Origin: Hydractinia symbiolongicarpus
Taxonomy: Eukaryota > Cnidaria > Hydrozoa > Anthoathecata > Hydractiniidae
Reading direction: 5' to 3'
Length of the DNA stretch: 64,000 nt
NCBI RefSeq assembly: GCF_029227915.1
Contig: NC_079883.1
Coordinates: 5,952,001 to 6,016,000, forward strand
The translations under genes were made by a program, and so were the position numbers. This document shows positions 14,701 to 37,765 of this stretch, piece after piece; the first letter of the stretch is position 1, and each line of letters starts with the position of its first letter. Below the pieces are notes generated by a model. The model was not told the DNA's origin, did not search any database, and saw nothing but the letters and a program-made list of their open reading frames with translations.

Positions 14701-17169
14701 ATGGGAGTAACTTCGTTGGAAGTGATAATGAATTAAAACGAGCTTTTTTAGAAATGGATCATGAAAAAATCAAGTTTTTTCTAAACGAGTTAAACGCTGA
14801 TTGGATATGGAACTTCAATCCACCAGCAGCCAGTCACATGGGAGGAGTCTGGGAGAGGCAGATAAGATCAGCCAGACAAATTCTAACCTCATTGCTAAAG
14901 ACCCACGGTTCAAGTTTAGATGATGAATCATTAAACACTCTCCTCATTGAAACGGAAGCCATATTAAACTCAAGACCCCTAACAGTCGATACCCTCAGTG
15001 ACGCGAATAGCTTCATACCAATGTCTCCATCAAATATCTTGACAATGAAGTCAGATGTCGTGTTGCCACCACCGGGAGAATTTCCGAAACCTGATGTTTA
15101 TTCGAGGAAAAGATGGCGTAGAGTTCAACACATAGCAAATGAATTCTGGATTAGATGGAGAAAGGAATTTCTTTCAACCCTTCAGGAACGTCGACGTTGG
15201 AACACGATTAAACGTAATTTTGAGGTTGGAGACATCGTCATATTAAAAGACTCAACCATGTTTACGGTTCGAAATCGATGGCCGTTAGCAAGAATTGTGA
15301 GCGTCGTGTCAGATAAGCATGGAATAGTGAGAATTGTGAACATTCGAATGAGCGGATCTCGAGTCGTAATGCAACGGCCGATATCAAAGGTAGTTTTGCT
15401 TCTGGAAAACGAATAGTCCGATTCCCGACGAGGAGCCATTAGGTCATGTTGTATGCACGAACATGAGAGGAGCCATGTGTTCCTGCCGTATTGAAATTTA
15501 TATTTATTATGTAATTTGTGTTGTCCTTGTGTTGTCCCGTTTGTGCTCTGCTGTAGAGTTAGCTCTGCGGTGGAGTACGAGATGCATTATATTCGTTAGT
15601 TTTGTGTTGTGATGTCCCGTGTTAATTATGTAAAAGAATGATTGTAATTTTGGTACTATTTTTAGTTAAATTTTCCCCTTGAGTCTGTTTTTGTTTTGCA
15701 CATCTTGCACATCCTTTTTCTGTGCTAGCAGTCTTCAGCATGTAGCGACAAGGTCGGACATAAACTTCAGGAATACATTCGCTGTTGAGTGAATTAGTAA
15801 TTTATATTCGCATATCACAGGAGTTGTCCTGTATCTCAGTTACATTATCAGTTGTTTTCTCTCACTTGTAGTTGGCTTGGCTTACGCCACTATATTTCTA
15901 GTAAGTGTTTATTTCTTATTATATTTTATGTCATCTTACATGTGTAATTTGTTGCTCAAATTTCGTCTTGTAATTTTATTGTTTAGCGAGTAAGATTATT
16001 AAATACTCCGTTGGAATCGTGTCTATAATTTCCAAGCACCTACAGCGGACATAGTTGGAAGAAGGAGCTTGAAGATAAAGGAGTTATTAAAGTTTATATA
16101 TAAGTTATTTATCAGGTAAATCTTGTTATAAACTATCAAAAACAGTTCTTTTAGGAACTCGCTACCACATAGTAAGTTTGTTTTAATTTTTATAGTTTTT
16201 TGAATCCTTAGTGTCTGTGTTTTCTTTTTCAGGCATTGTTTGGGTCTATGCGGGTTTATTCTGGCAAATACTTATTCTTTCTAAGAACGTCGAACTCTCC
16301 CGAAACGACCGCACTTTTTACGATGTAAGTGGCTTATCGGCACCCCTGTCACAGGATTGTCATTGCGACTGAGTTTGGGTTTAGTTGCCATCAAATCCCA
16401 TGCCTGCTACTATATAAAATTAAGCAAAGGGTCCTGTAATGATCTTAAAATGTCAACTATGCTTGCAGGAATTGTTTCAAGGCAAAGAGTCAGAACAGTT
16501 TTAAAAGATAGCAAATGCGCAACAAGAAATCTTAATTTGATGACAAACAAGGTTGGTAAATGCAATACTTACAAGACGTTCTAGCTACAACATACATGAG
16601 ATTGCTGTAATTACTTTAATACATATACAATAATTAGCAGTTATCATGACTGTCAAAAGTGGTATAACTGATCTCGTACTTTGTGCGGGAGACCGGGGTT
16701 CAATTCCCCTTGGCAGCGATTTAATATAGGCAATTGAATATTACCGTAGCCCTGGGTTAACCCAAGACATGTAAGGGAAATTCAGTAGATGGCGCACTGT
16801 GTGGGTCGTTGGATGTGGCAGGGAGTTGTCTGGCAGAGCGCTGACCCTAATTGAGTTTGCGTAGCTCAAATAGAGCATTAAATACTTCAGACGCCCGATC
16901 AAAGCCATGACCCCTCCTGGAAATAATAGACAGGGTATATCCCTCGATATTTGTGAGGCTAGCCATGTAAAATATCTATCTATCTTCACATACCAACTAA
17001 AACATTTTATTTCCTTACCTAATTTCTCAACAATTTCCAGCATAACAAAACCTACATGACTTTCTTGATTAACTTCGATGCTTTTTTGAGTTTGTAAATC
17101 AGTAACATGGATATTTAAGGTGAATGTACGAGTGGTGCTCAACGATGCTAAAGTTTTATTAGCCGCCAT
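2790..17169 (-). CDS. FERMT: Kindlin (fermitin family homologue), 12 exons, 707 aa
   Basis: Integrin-activating FERM protein of cell-matrix adhesions. Exons (minus): 17019-17169, 6381-6987, 6254-6287, 6001-6069, 5400-5597, 5184-5249, 5044-5090, 4765-4889, 4343-4614, 3677-3739, 3368-3517, 2790-3131. All introns are GT-AG and phases join to 708 codons including stop, close to vertebrate kindlins (~680 aa). Seen: F0 (residues 1-~100, with VMLEIVEKL then SDHALWWPEKK), F1 with the Lys-rich, Ser/Thr-rich insert (KKRRKGKKG), F2 start (RFKYYNFFDLNPK, EQAKWQVL, ECTEEEAITFAALQ), PH domain (~residues 383-500, YYFLFKDTHISYYK to WMAACRLASKGKTMAD), F2 end (LSKYKSKQ) and F3 (FIRQWQSLPDFGITKF, MKNWNVNWE, HEFIGGYIFLS, EEMFYKL-like end). 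The C-terminus runs about 18 residues beyond the vertebrate end and is Gly-rich. The usual Gln before the F3 integrin-binding Trp is Asn (N625). Confidence 0.95.
5044..5090 (-). other. FERMT: Kindlin 47-bp mini-exon (exon 7)
   Basis: Without this exon, exons 6 and 8 do not join in frame. The sequence after a TTTAG acceptor reads ALSHIPEMKDNLNLIK and ends at a GTAAGC donor. It restores phase and matches the kindlin segment just before the PH domain (IPELKDYL-like in vertebrates). It is too short for standard ORF detection. Confidence 0.9.
6988..8885. other. Kindlin intron 1, proximal part
   Basis: Very AT-rich intronic sequence with no supported gene. The one structured piece is the inverted repeat at 8139-8246. 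Confidence 0.6.
8139..8246. mobile_element. Palindromic MITE-like inverted repeat
   Basis: Left arm attcttaataaggaaacaag continuing to about 8182; the right arm (8202-8246) is its reverse complement with one or two mismatches, separated by ~20 bp. The structure is that of a small MITE or fold-back element. No target duplication was established. Confidence 0.55.
9015..9581 (+). repeat. 5' LTR of BEL/Pao element
   Basis: 567 bp, TG...CA termini, identical by eye to 15478-16044. It should contain the element's promoter. The sequence gttggaatcg occurs near its 3' end and again in the leader at 9610-9620. Confidence 0.95.
9633..15416 (+). CDS. BEL/Pao gag-pol polyprotein, intact, ~1927 aa
   Basis: One frame open from the leader to a TAG at 15414. 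The first ATG is at 9633; the frame is open upstream from 9612 but without ATG. Domains in order: coiled, charged N-terminus; gag-like DUF1759 region (EPFNGDPLNFNYFM...); Cys/His cluster (CPACSAKHDLDDC, CYGCYD, CTICKGNHPTGLH); aspartic protease-like region (AMLDNCSQASFV); reverse transcriptase with VVFDCGAEYHG, MADIESMYFQV and FYVDDMLKS; Pao/RNase H region (YSRRGMLSMLSTLYDPLGF, HYFSDASEFAYG); H2C2 zinc-binding region (HQNVAHAG...CTICR); integrase core with D (GLDCFGPF), D (LRSDNGSNFVG) and E (GGVWERQIRSAR); C-terminal DUF5641-like region (NFEVGDIVILKD...NRWPLARI). All catalytic motifs seen are intact and no frameshift was seen, so it may be autonomous. Confidence 0.95.
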   Translation: MSVTKETRPEIEASPVNDDEERRVVKLTEKGRSFKLQCLLEERERIFRRLMRRSSEIDNLVGFGSITTIEETLLRFNDLVKKFENVHEQCVPLFTDEERRDDQNWYDDKDEKIFDFKHRAINQIRELKKKQECESLKSHDSRKDRASSKSHTKASSESFQERFNKKVEKTERMSEGDFRNERQRFALESEELKNLEEVSQLKARLGVLDRNLKRVQKCQRSQPDVERYQRRIDEGMNSRVDDESSILFKLLKLQSAPEVDIEPFNGDPLNFNYFMAMFKEVVESKVDDPRGRLTRLIKFTIGEPRELIRHCIQHPPEVGYENAIELLTKRYGNPHIILANYRKEIRDWPQLKFNDAKGFRDFFSFLIKCQSIVIGRDWNVLDTPDTICALVSKLPGSLTDRWNRKVMIKRHKHLSEPSLEDFIDFIEQESTLINDPLFSRNALKQFTNTKEKLPDKRKSYKSFAMNTNYRSSNDIKKLCPACSAKHDLDDCKLFLSYTIEDRSKFLGRKRLCYGCYDPITDEHNAKSCPHRRKCTICKGNHPTGLHGFRFRKRSDSKDKEENKESTEEKESVKSNVTGLSKSCNSLNVGEVISLCIVPVKVSHKSTGKSVTTLAMLDNCSQASFVTTDLVKRLDVSGAETSLAIKTINGTETVKSEAIEDLIIEGISTQFENIPFMLTKAYTRRELPVDKDDIATTDKLSQWKYLEPVYPHFRIQKFDVDLLIGANCAKALEPVDVLPSQDGGPYAYRTILGWCIVGPIKSEGKNNYSIKSCHKIAVNDIGNNGIAKHHFESKSSVKETHISNMLEKLYLSDFTEARLSPRSNIEFNLEEMSIEDKTFLTIMESKAGKVGSHYELPLPFRNKDLLMPDNRNVVLRRLMHLKERFIRNPKFLAEYQRFMKNIIDKGYARKAVLPASPGKSWYIPHHAVYNEKKNKIRVVFDCGAEYHGRSLNKELIPGPDFTNHLIGVLNRFREGTIAVMADIESMYFQVFVTEHQRSFQRILWWDKNDKEMTKPVEYEMNVHIFGATSSASCSNYALKKTALDNQGKFGTDAAETLLKNFYVDDMLKSKDNLGETISLMKNVTSMCKAGGFRLTKFVSNNKEVLLSIPEDDRKTGFTDCELLSGDTDLPSDSTLGITWDIEMDCFKFKIELKKTPYSRRGMLSMLSTLYDPLGFLAPFLVRGKIILQELCSMSLNWDDPVPEDNCNDWNIWKDCIQPLEGFRIPRCFKPKKFGKIVHSSIHYFSDASEFAYGQATYLRIVNESRRVHVCLVMGKARVAPLKFVSMPRLELTAATLSVKIASLLRQELRLLCINEYFWTDSQVVLGYLKNQTKRFKVFVANRIEIIRSNSKIDDWNYVPSNENPADIASRGSDASKDKQVKMWFRGPEFLWNDQSSWKLSKHAAEVDENDPEVKKVKVNACLVTNDLMSTLEERMSCWKKIKRVMAWILLFADRIKTIKPGDASTKGIIDVERLKCAERKIMQLTQEKYFETELRNLLSGKINVKNKLSKLNPFVDSQGLLRVGGRIERSGLDKEHVHPIIMPKDSQTSMLIIRYCHQNVAHAGRGITINKVRSYGIWIVNINALTRKVIHKCTICRSLRGRAGEQKMADLPKERFNEAPPFSYCGLDCFGPFLIKVRRSEMKRYGVLFTCLSSRAVHIEIASSLETDTFILALRRFVGRRGNVRYLRSDNGSNFVGSDNELKRAFLEMDHEKIKFFLNELNADWIWNFNPPAASHMGGVWERQIRSARQILTSLLKTHGSSLDDESLNTLLIETEAILNSRPLTVDTLSDANSFIPMSPSNILTMKSDVVLPPPGEFPKPDVYSRKRWRRVQHIANEFWIRWRKEFLSTLQERRRWNTIKRNFEVGDIVILKDSTMFTVRNRWPLARIVSVVSDKHGIVRIVNIRMSGSRVVMQRPISKVVLLLENE
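15478..16044 (+). repeat. 3' LTR of BEL/Pao element
   Basis: 567 bp, identical by eye to 9015-9581; followed directly by the GCGGA target duplication and the right half of the host MITE. Confidence 0.95.
16645..16990 (+). mobile_element. tRNA-derived SINE, copy 2
   Basis: Head with a perfect B-box ggttcaattcc (16697-16707) after ctcgtactttgtgcgggaga; body with agccctgggttaacccaag and gcactgtgtgggtcgttgga; tail with tgatatttgtgaggctagc-like sequence, ending in tatctatctatcttc. The 5' A-box part of the head is degenerate. It lies in kindlin intron 1, about 30 bases from exon 1. Confidence 0.8.
17019..17169 (-). other. FERMT: Kindlin exon 1 (start codon and F0 domain)
   Basis: ATG at 17169 (minus) begins MAANKTLASL; the exon includes the F0 motif IHVTDLQTQKSIEV and GFVMLEIVEKL, then a GTAAGG donor. 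Phase 1 at the donor joins exon 2 (6987) as a GAT codon giving EKLDVTADYSDHALWW, as in other kindlins. The intron between is 10,031 bp. Confidence 0.93.
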
Positions 17170-18232
17170 TTTCTTACTGAAATTTTTCAGCCACCGAACG
17201 TTGATTGAAAAACTGTCACATAAATCTGTTATTTGCTCTGCCTTTACAATAGATTTATAAATGTCCCAATAATAAAGGGGTCTTTACTTATCGCTTTAAT
17301 TTATAAAAGTACGACGTCTTCGTGTTTTAAGAGTTACTACTTTTGAAACAAGCTAAATAAAATCAAAATTTCTTTCCACTGTGCACCAACCCATTTACGG
17401 TGAGTTGTAAAATAATATAAAGGTGGTCATTTTGAATTGCATAATTAGGCGAGGCTCACTTAGCCTCATTTCCGCTCAGTCACCGAACACAAAATATGAT
17501 GACATAATTATTCTCTTAGCCAATCATGGACAAGAATATTGTTATTTTAAATTCTCGTTTGCTTAAATTATTCACATTCTATTTATAGATTTGAACAATT
17601 TAAAACGCGTTGAAAACAACGACACAACAAGAATTATTTTTCCGAACACAGAGGCACTATCCGCAACGTATAAACTCGTCTCGCAGAAATGGGCTACACT
17701 TTCTGCTTATCAGAATTACATAAATCGGCCTAAGCCGTCAAGTCGTCAAAAATGAGCCTAAGTATTTTAAGTGATTCTTTATTACCTGCAAAATTTAGTA
17801 AGAAAGCCCTTTTTACAAATATCTTATGTCCAACTAGTCACAATTTTTGCCGTGCTTTTTGTTGATAATGTAATCTCCACTTTTTCACCACAATGTTTTA
17901 CTTTCTTAAATCGCCAGGACGCAAGAGTGAGTTGTTTCTTCTTTTTGCCACTCATGTTATCTTATTCACTCTCTTTCAACAATGTGTTGATGTATTTTGT
18001 GTTTTCTCATTCAAGCACAACATTCGAAAGTTGCATATTCGATTTAATCTGTTCTGAAACTTCAGTGTGTAGACGAGTACAGACAAGTTACAGACGAGTG
18101 CAGACGAGTTACAGACGAATCGCAGACAAGTATATACGAATCACAAACGAGTTATATACGAATCACAAACGAGTAAAGAAGAGACCCATTACAGAGGAAT
18201 CACAGACAAATACGAATGACTCAAAACAAATA
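17170..18232. other. Intergenic; presumptive kindlin promoter side
   Basis: No gene supported. From about 18069 to 18240 runs an imprecise short repeat based on acagacgagt/tatacgaatcacaaacgagt, ending at the left breakpoint of the 2281-bp duplication. Confidence 0.5.
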
Positions 18233-20513
18233 CAGACGTATATAAAGTTTATTTTTCTAATAAACGCCATTCTTCATCAAAGAAGCTCAAGCTAAAAACT
18301 GAATCTGAAATTAATTTGAACATAGCAATCGTTGAGTATAAATTCCACCTTGATGTTAAGCCACAAGGTTTACTACAGGATGATGGAAGAATGTCCTGTT
18401 TTTTACAGCTATATGCTGGACATCTAAATGGCAATATGCGGTGAAGTCATTAGCGAACGTAGCAGGTCCAGAAGAAGACACCCCTTGTATTTGTCTATCG
18501 ATGTATCACGTTGTTTGGAAATGTTTGGCATTCGACCTCGAATTGGGACCCATAGCATTGCAACCAAAATTTCCAGGCACCTTCGTAGAAGAAAGGTGAC
18601 ATTTGACTTTACCAATTGTTGATGTGTGAAAAGTTATGGTTGATTTAAAACAAAGCTGTATTGCTGCTGCTGTGAGGACGCAAAGATTATAGAGTTGTTG
18701 TTGGAGGAGTTAAGAGTAGGACATTAAACGGGCTGTTAGAAGAATTGTGTGCGAGAGTGTGAGTTTGGAATCACGTGATTTCTGTATACGAATTTACTTT
18801 CGTTTTTATTTTAAAATTTATATTCAAAATTTAAAAGACGTAGTATTTGAAAACTTAGGGAAATGATTTTTTATTTAATTTTAACCATGTACATAATATT
18901 GGTGAGTATCTTCCAACCTTATTCATCGCCACATAAATTTTTTTGAAATACAGCTTGATCAATAGGCTAGAATGTCCTAACAAAGTTCCCAATTTTTGAC
19001 CTAGATGTGATCAACCATTTCTTTGCGCCGTCTCGGATATCAAAAAAGCGAAAAATTGCCCTGGGAACGCGGGGTTGAGATGTGATTTAATAGTTTATCC
19101 TAGTTTTATCACATAATAGTTCAGCAGTAAGTGTGATTACTATGGCTAAAGTCAGAGTTTGGAAAAGAGGCATGTGCGGTCAATCCCTTTCGCGAGAAGG
19201 ATTGCGCGGTGAATTTAGGTAACACTAAACCTTGGCCGCCTTTACGCGAGGGGCGACGTAGGTCATGACAGAAGCCATGAAATTCTTTAATAACCAATCC
19301 TAGACGGACCACAACAAAAACTATCGAGGATTTTTTATATAATGATATCCTTATTTTTTAAACTTTTACTTGTGGTGACGAGGTATTTTTTATTATTATT
19401 AATATTTTATCAGGAAATTCCTTATTAACATTTTGTCTGATGTCGTCTATAAAAAGGGATTATTGTCCATCTTTTAAATAAGTCAATTTGACAATTTATT
19501 CCATTAAGGTATGCTAGTATTTGATATGTTGTCATTTGACTTTAAACTTCTACGCCTTTGATGACCGCATCACAGTATTTCTCGTCCCAGAAGAACAAAT
19601 AATGTAAAAGAGCTCCGAATGATGTTGGAACCTAAACGGGAGGATTTGTTATCTTTAAGCGATAGGAGGTATGTCTTCTTCATTTATCTCCTTGAACAAG
19701 TTTTAATATGATCACCCTTGATCTCAATGTCCAATTTTCGGACGAAGTGTTTTTTACGTCCGCTTATTATTTTTTTACGTCCGGTTATTCAGAATGGGCG
19801 TTAATCTTAAAGATTAACTTTTCTCAAAAACGGCTCCGGTAATAAAAGGTTGAAAAAGAGGTTGACTTCACTTCGAATTTTACTATTAATAGGCTTGTTA
19901 ATAATTTAAATTTCTTTCTTTCAAACGATATTTTTCAGGTGTTTTTAAGATCACACTCTGGACGAAATTGAGAACGACCATTACTAACGTTTGTGATCGC
20001 ATTGAAACCTCCTTATAGCGATCTCGATCTGGACTCCAAGAACAAGTCCGCTGTGGCGAGATGTCTGCTAAATAATGTTCGTCCCAAATTGAATTATATT
20101 GCTTCAAATAACTGCTCTGGCATGGTAGTGTACAGTTAAATCGACCATAAAGTGTGTCAAGAGGCTGATTTAGAAAGAAGAAAGAAACTGAAGATAATAA
20201 ACTGAAAATATTGTATCTTTTATATAAAAAAGTAAAACAGATGTCAGCTCAATAGTAATCTTGTTACGAAGTCCGCTATAAACTGTTTAGTTATAAGAGT
20301 CTGACCGTCATTCTATTTCTGAGTGTCCGTTGTAGACAGGTATCTTCTATAAGGAGGTTTCACTATATGTATAGATAACCTAGATAACTGATTATGTATT
20401 TTTATACACATTCCAAATATCATTGAATAAATTATAACAGTTGATTTTGGCGCCGAGCTTCGTGCATAGAAGGAAGGCGCCAGACATTTTCCTGTGCAAG
20501 GAATACGTTTCGT
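18233..20513. repeat. 2281-bp tandem duplication, copy A
   Basis: Begins cagacgtatataaag and ends with ggaatacgtttcgt. Every stretch compared with 20514-22794 was identical, including homopolymer runs and all short ORFs at a constant 2281-base offset. Content is mostly non-coding; its right end carries a copy of the last COQ8 codons (20392-20513). Short plus-strand ORFs near 18428-18622 are unrecognised. Confidence 0.97.
20392..20513 (-). pseudogene. Truncated duplicate of COQ8 terminal exon
   Basis: Minus-strand copy of the last ~40 codons of the COQ8 gene (from DETYSLHRKM to the stop at 20392), cut at the duplication junction. It lacks a splice acceptor and all upstream domains, so it cannot make a kinase. 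Confidence 0.9.
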
Positions 20514-22672
20514 CAGACGTATATAAAGTTTATTTTTCTAATAAACGCCATTCTTCATCAAAGAAGCTCAAGCTAAAAACTGAATCTGAAATTAATTTGA
20601 ACATAGCAATCGTTGAGTATAAATTCCACCTTGATGTTAAGCCACAAGGTTTACTACAGGATGATGGAAGAATGTCCTGTTTTTTACAGCTATATGCTGG
20701 ACATCTAAATGGCAATATGCGGTGAAGTCATTAGCGAACGTAGCAGGTCCAGAAGAAGACACCCCTTGTATTTGTCTATCGATGTATCACGTTGTTTGGA
20801 AATGTTTGGCATTCGACCTCGAATTGGGACCCATAGCATTGCAACCAAAATTTCCAGGCACCTTCGTAGAAGAAAGGTGACATTTGACTTTACCAATTGT
20901 TGATGTGTGAAAAGTTATGGTTGATTTAAAACAAAGCTGTATTGCTGCTGCTGTGAGGACGCAAAGATTATAGAGTTGTTGTTGGAGGAGTTAAGAGTAG
21001 GACATTAAACGGGCTGTTAGAAGAATTGTGTGCGAGAGTGTGAGTTTGGAATCACGTGATTTCTGTATACGAATTTACTTTCGTTTTTATTTTAAAATTT
21101 ATATTCAAAATTTAAAAGACGTAGTATTTGAAAACTTAGGGAAATGATTTTTTATTTAATTTTAACCATGTACATAATATTGGTGAGTATCTTCCAACCT
21201 TATTCATCGCCACATAAATTTTTTTGAAATACAGCTTGATCAATAGGCTAGAATGTCCTAACAAAGTTCCCAATTTTTGACCTAGATGTGATCAACCATT
21301 TCTTTGCGCCGTCTCGGATATCAAAAAAGCGAAAAATTGCCCTGGGAACGCGGGGTTGAGATGTGATTTAATAGTTTATCCTAGTTTTATCACATAATAG
21401 TTCAGCAGTAAGTGTGATTACTATGGCTAAAGTCAGAGTTTGGAAAAGAGGCATGTGCGGTCAATCCCTTTCGCGAGAAGGATTGCGCGGTGAATTTAGG
21501 TAACACTAAACCTTGGCCGCCTTTACGCGAGGGGCGACGTAGGTCATGACAGAAGCCATGAAATTCTTTAATAACCAATCCTAGACGGACCACAACAAAA
21601 ACTATCGAGGATTTTTTATATAATGATATCCTTATTTTTTAAACTTTTACTTGTGGTGACGAGGTATTTTTTATTATTATTAATATTTTATCAGGAAATT
21701 CCTTATTAACATTTTGTCTGATGTCGTCTATAAAAAGGGATTATTGTCCATCTTTTAAATAAGTCAATTTGACAATTTATTCCATTAAGGTATGCTAGTA
21801 TTTGATATGTTGTCATTTGACTTTAAACTTCTACGCCTTTGATGACCGCATCACAGTATTTCTCGTCCCAGAAGAACAAATAATGTAAAAGAGCTCCGAA
21901 TGATGTTGGAACCTAAACGGGAGGATTTGTTATCTTTAAGCGATAGGAGGTATGTCTTCTTCATTTATCTCCTTGAACAAGTTTTAATATGATCACCCTT
22001 GATCTCAATGTCCAATTTTCGGACGAAGTGTTTTTTACGTCCGCTTATTATTTTTTTACGTCCGGTTATTCAGAATGGGCGTTAATCTTAAAGATTAACT
22101 TTTCTCAAAAACGGCTCCGGTAATAAAAGGTTGAAAAAGAGGTTGACTTCACTTCGAATTTTACTATTAATAGGCTTGTTAATAATTTAAATTTCTTTCT
22201 TTCAAACGATATTTTTCAGGTGTTTTTAAGATCACACTCTGGACGAAATTGAGAACGACCATTACTAACGTTTGTGATCGCATTGAAACCTCCTTATAGC
22301 GATCTCGATCTGGACTCCAAGAACAAGTCCGCTGTGGCGAGATGTCTGCTAAATAATGTTCGTCCCAAATTGAATTATATTGCTTCAAATAACTGCTCTG
22401 GCATGGTAGTGTACAGTTAAATCGACCATAAAGTGTGTCAAGAGGCTGATTTAGAAAGAAGAAAGAAACTGAAGATAATAAACTGAAAATATTGTATCTT
22501 TTATATAAAAAAGTAAAACAGATGTCAGCTCAATAGTAATCTTGTTACGAAGTCCGCTATAAACTGTTTAGTTATAAGAGTCTGACCGTCATTCTATTTC
22601 TGAGTGTCCGTTGTAGACAGGTATCTTCTATAAGGAGGTTTCACTATATGTATAGATAACCTAGATAACTGA

Positions 22673-36522
<13,850 letters not shown>

Positions 36523-37692
36523 TTTTTACAATTCAAATGTCCCTTCCACAATATATATTTTGCTAAATCCTATAATGTAAAAGAAGGTTAAATATATACC
36601 TTTGATGCTGTCTTAGCAAATCAATCTGTGAAGGACATGTTAAAATTATGAATTTCTTCATCAATCATTTGTATCACCTATTTTCATAATGGTTGCTGCA
36701 ATAAATCAATCGTTAACATAGGATCAGTAGCAAGTAGCCTACAGTCCTGCCAGACAATTATAAAGAGGTTTTCTTCTCTACAGTCAAAACATTTTGGCAA
36801 ACTGACTTTGTATTTCTAATTCGAACTCTGATGCACACATACATTTATATGATTTGTTAGATTTGTTTGCGTAATTAACCAGCTGATAATTTGTATTACT
36901 TCATGCTAAGCCAACAAGATTTTTTTTCAATGATGAATTCGTTTCTTTACATTTTCAACAGTAAGCTCTTTCAGCTCTGGCAAATGCATGGCAGAAAAAA
37001 AAGATAGGGCGCTACGTGGAGCAAAGTAATTATCAGTACATTTCGTCACAAAAAGGCATTCTCAGAACTTAATTGAATTCAAATAAGTCAGAAGGTTTTA
37101 AGTAGTAGGGTTACTCACCATGCCGTCAGAAAAATTATCATTTTAGAAAACTAGAAATATTCATAATGCCCATCATGGTCAAAGCCTTTAGATTCACTCC
37201 TGTTTACCTCTTTTTTTAATACAGAAAATGAGCAAACAACTTAAACTGTTAAGGTGTATTTGTGAGTTTATAAAAAGTGTGGAAACAGTAAAAACAGTGG
37301 ACCAACAGATTTATATTATAAATTTGGTAAACAATAACCGAAAAAGAGGGTTTAGCTCCAACACCAACACTATAAGTGCTACCATAAAACCAGCCACCAA
37401 CATTGGTTTCGACGCTTACTCAATCTGGGTCCTGTTACTAAAAAACACGCCCGCGACCCTCCGCCTGATATACCATCCTCATCCCCAGGGTTTGTTGCAT
37501 GATGTCAAGGCCACTAGCACTTAAAATAATGTAAGAACGCCTGAGGACGACGTTACTTGTATACACCTATTTCTCTAGCGCAGTAGTTCACCAAATCCTG
37601 ATTATTATACTGTGTTGAAAATTAGAAATTTTTAAAACATTAATTGAGTAATAAAGGCAATATAAAGCCACATTTTCTTATGGTTACAACCA

Positions 37693-37765
37693 TTTTCGTC
37701 CCCAGAGCTCTTTGAGATTAAAACCTCAGTTTATCTCAAAGAGCTCTGGGGTCGAGAATGGGTTA
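37693..37765. mobile_element. Palindromic MITE, ccccagagctctttgaga arms
   Basis: cgtccccagagctctttgag and its inverted complement ctcaaagagctctggggtcg are separated by ~20 bp. Related to a family of small palindromes ending in cctcgtccccagg found repeatedly to the right. Confidence 0.7.

Larger units (their letters stand above)
9015..16044 (+). mobile_element. Full-length BEL/Pao LTR retrotransposon
   Basis: Two 567-bp LTRs (9015-9581, 15478-16044) begin TGTTCC and end CTACA and look identical base for base. The insertion is flanked by a GCGGA direct repeat (9010-9014 and 16045-16049), the 5-bp duplication usual for BEL elements. A single intact polyprotein frame lies between. No env-like ORF follows. 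A purine-rich stretch (gagaggag, ~15464-15471) just before the 3' LTR may serve as polypurine tract; no convincing primer-binding site was recognised. It lies antisense to kindlin in its first intron. Confidence 0.95.
8886..16349. mobile_element. hAT-like MITE, copy 1, interrupted by a BEL/Pao element
   Basis: Left end aagagggtgccgataagcc (8886) and right end ggcttatcggcacccc (to ~16349) are inverted repeats. The internal sequence on both sides aligns with the uninterrupted copy at 61399-61866: ccgcatatata and aatgcaattccttgt on the left; gaaggagcttgaagataaag, atcaaaaacagttcttttag and ccgcactttttacg on the right. The 7.03-kb retrotransposon sits between ccatgcgga and gcggacata. Confidence 0.85.

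Noticed and set aside
16681-16720. A functional tRNA gene.
   Set aside because: The B-box is perfect but the 5' half does not give a cloverleaf with an anticodon arm; it is a SINE head.
16741-17169. A 142-codon minus-strand ORF as an independent gene.
   Set aside because: Only the first 50 codons are coding (kindlin exon 1); the rest is intron read-through into a SINE.
18428-18622. Plus-strand 64-codon ORF, repeated at 20709-20903, as a duplicated small gene.
   Set aside because: Protein-like in two frames but with no recognisable domain, no conservation evidence, and the overlapping minus strand is open too. Left as unrecognised sequence in the duplication.
37228-37524. 98-codon plus-strand ORF as a gene.
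   Set aside because: No domain, no splice partners and no family resemblance; retained only as a note in the intergenic entry.
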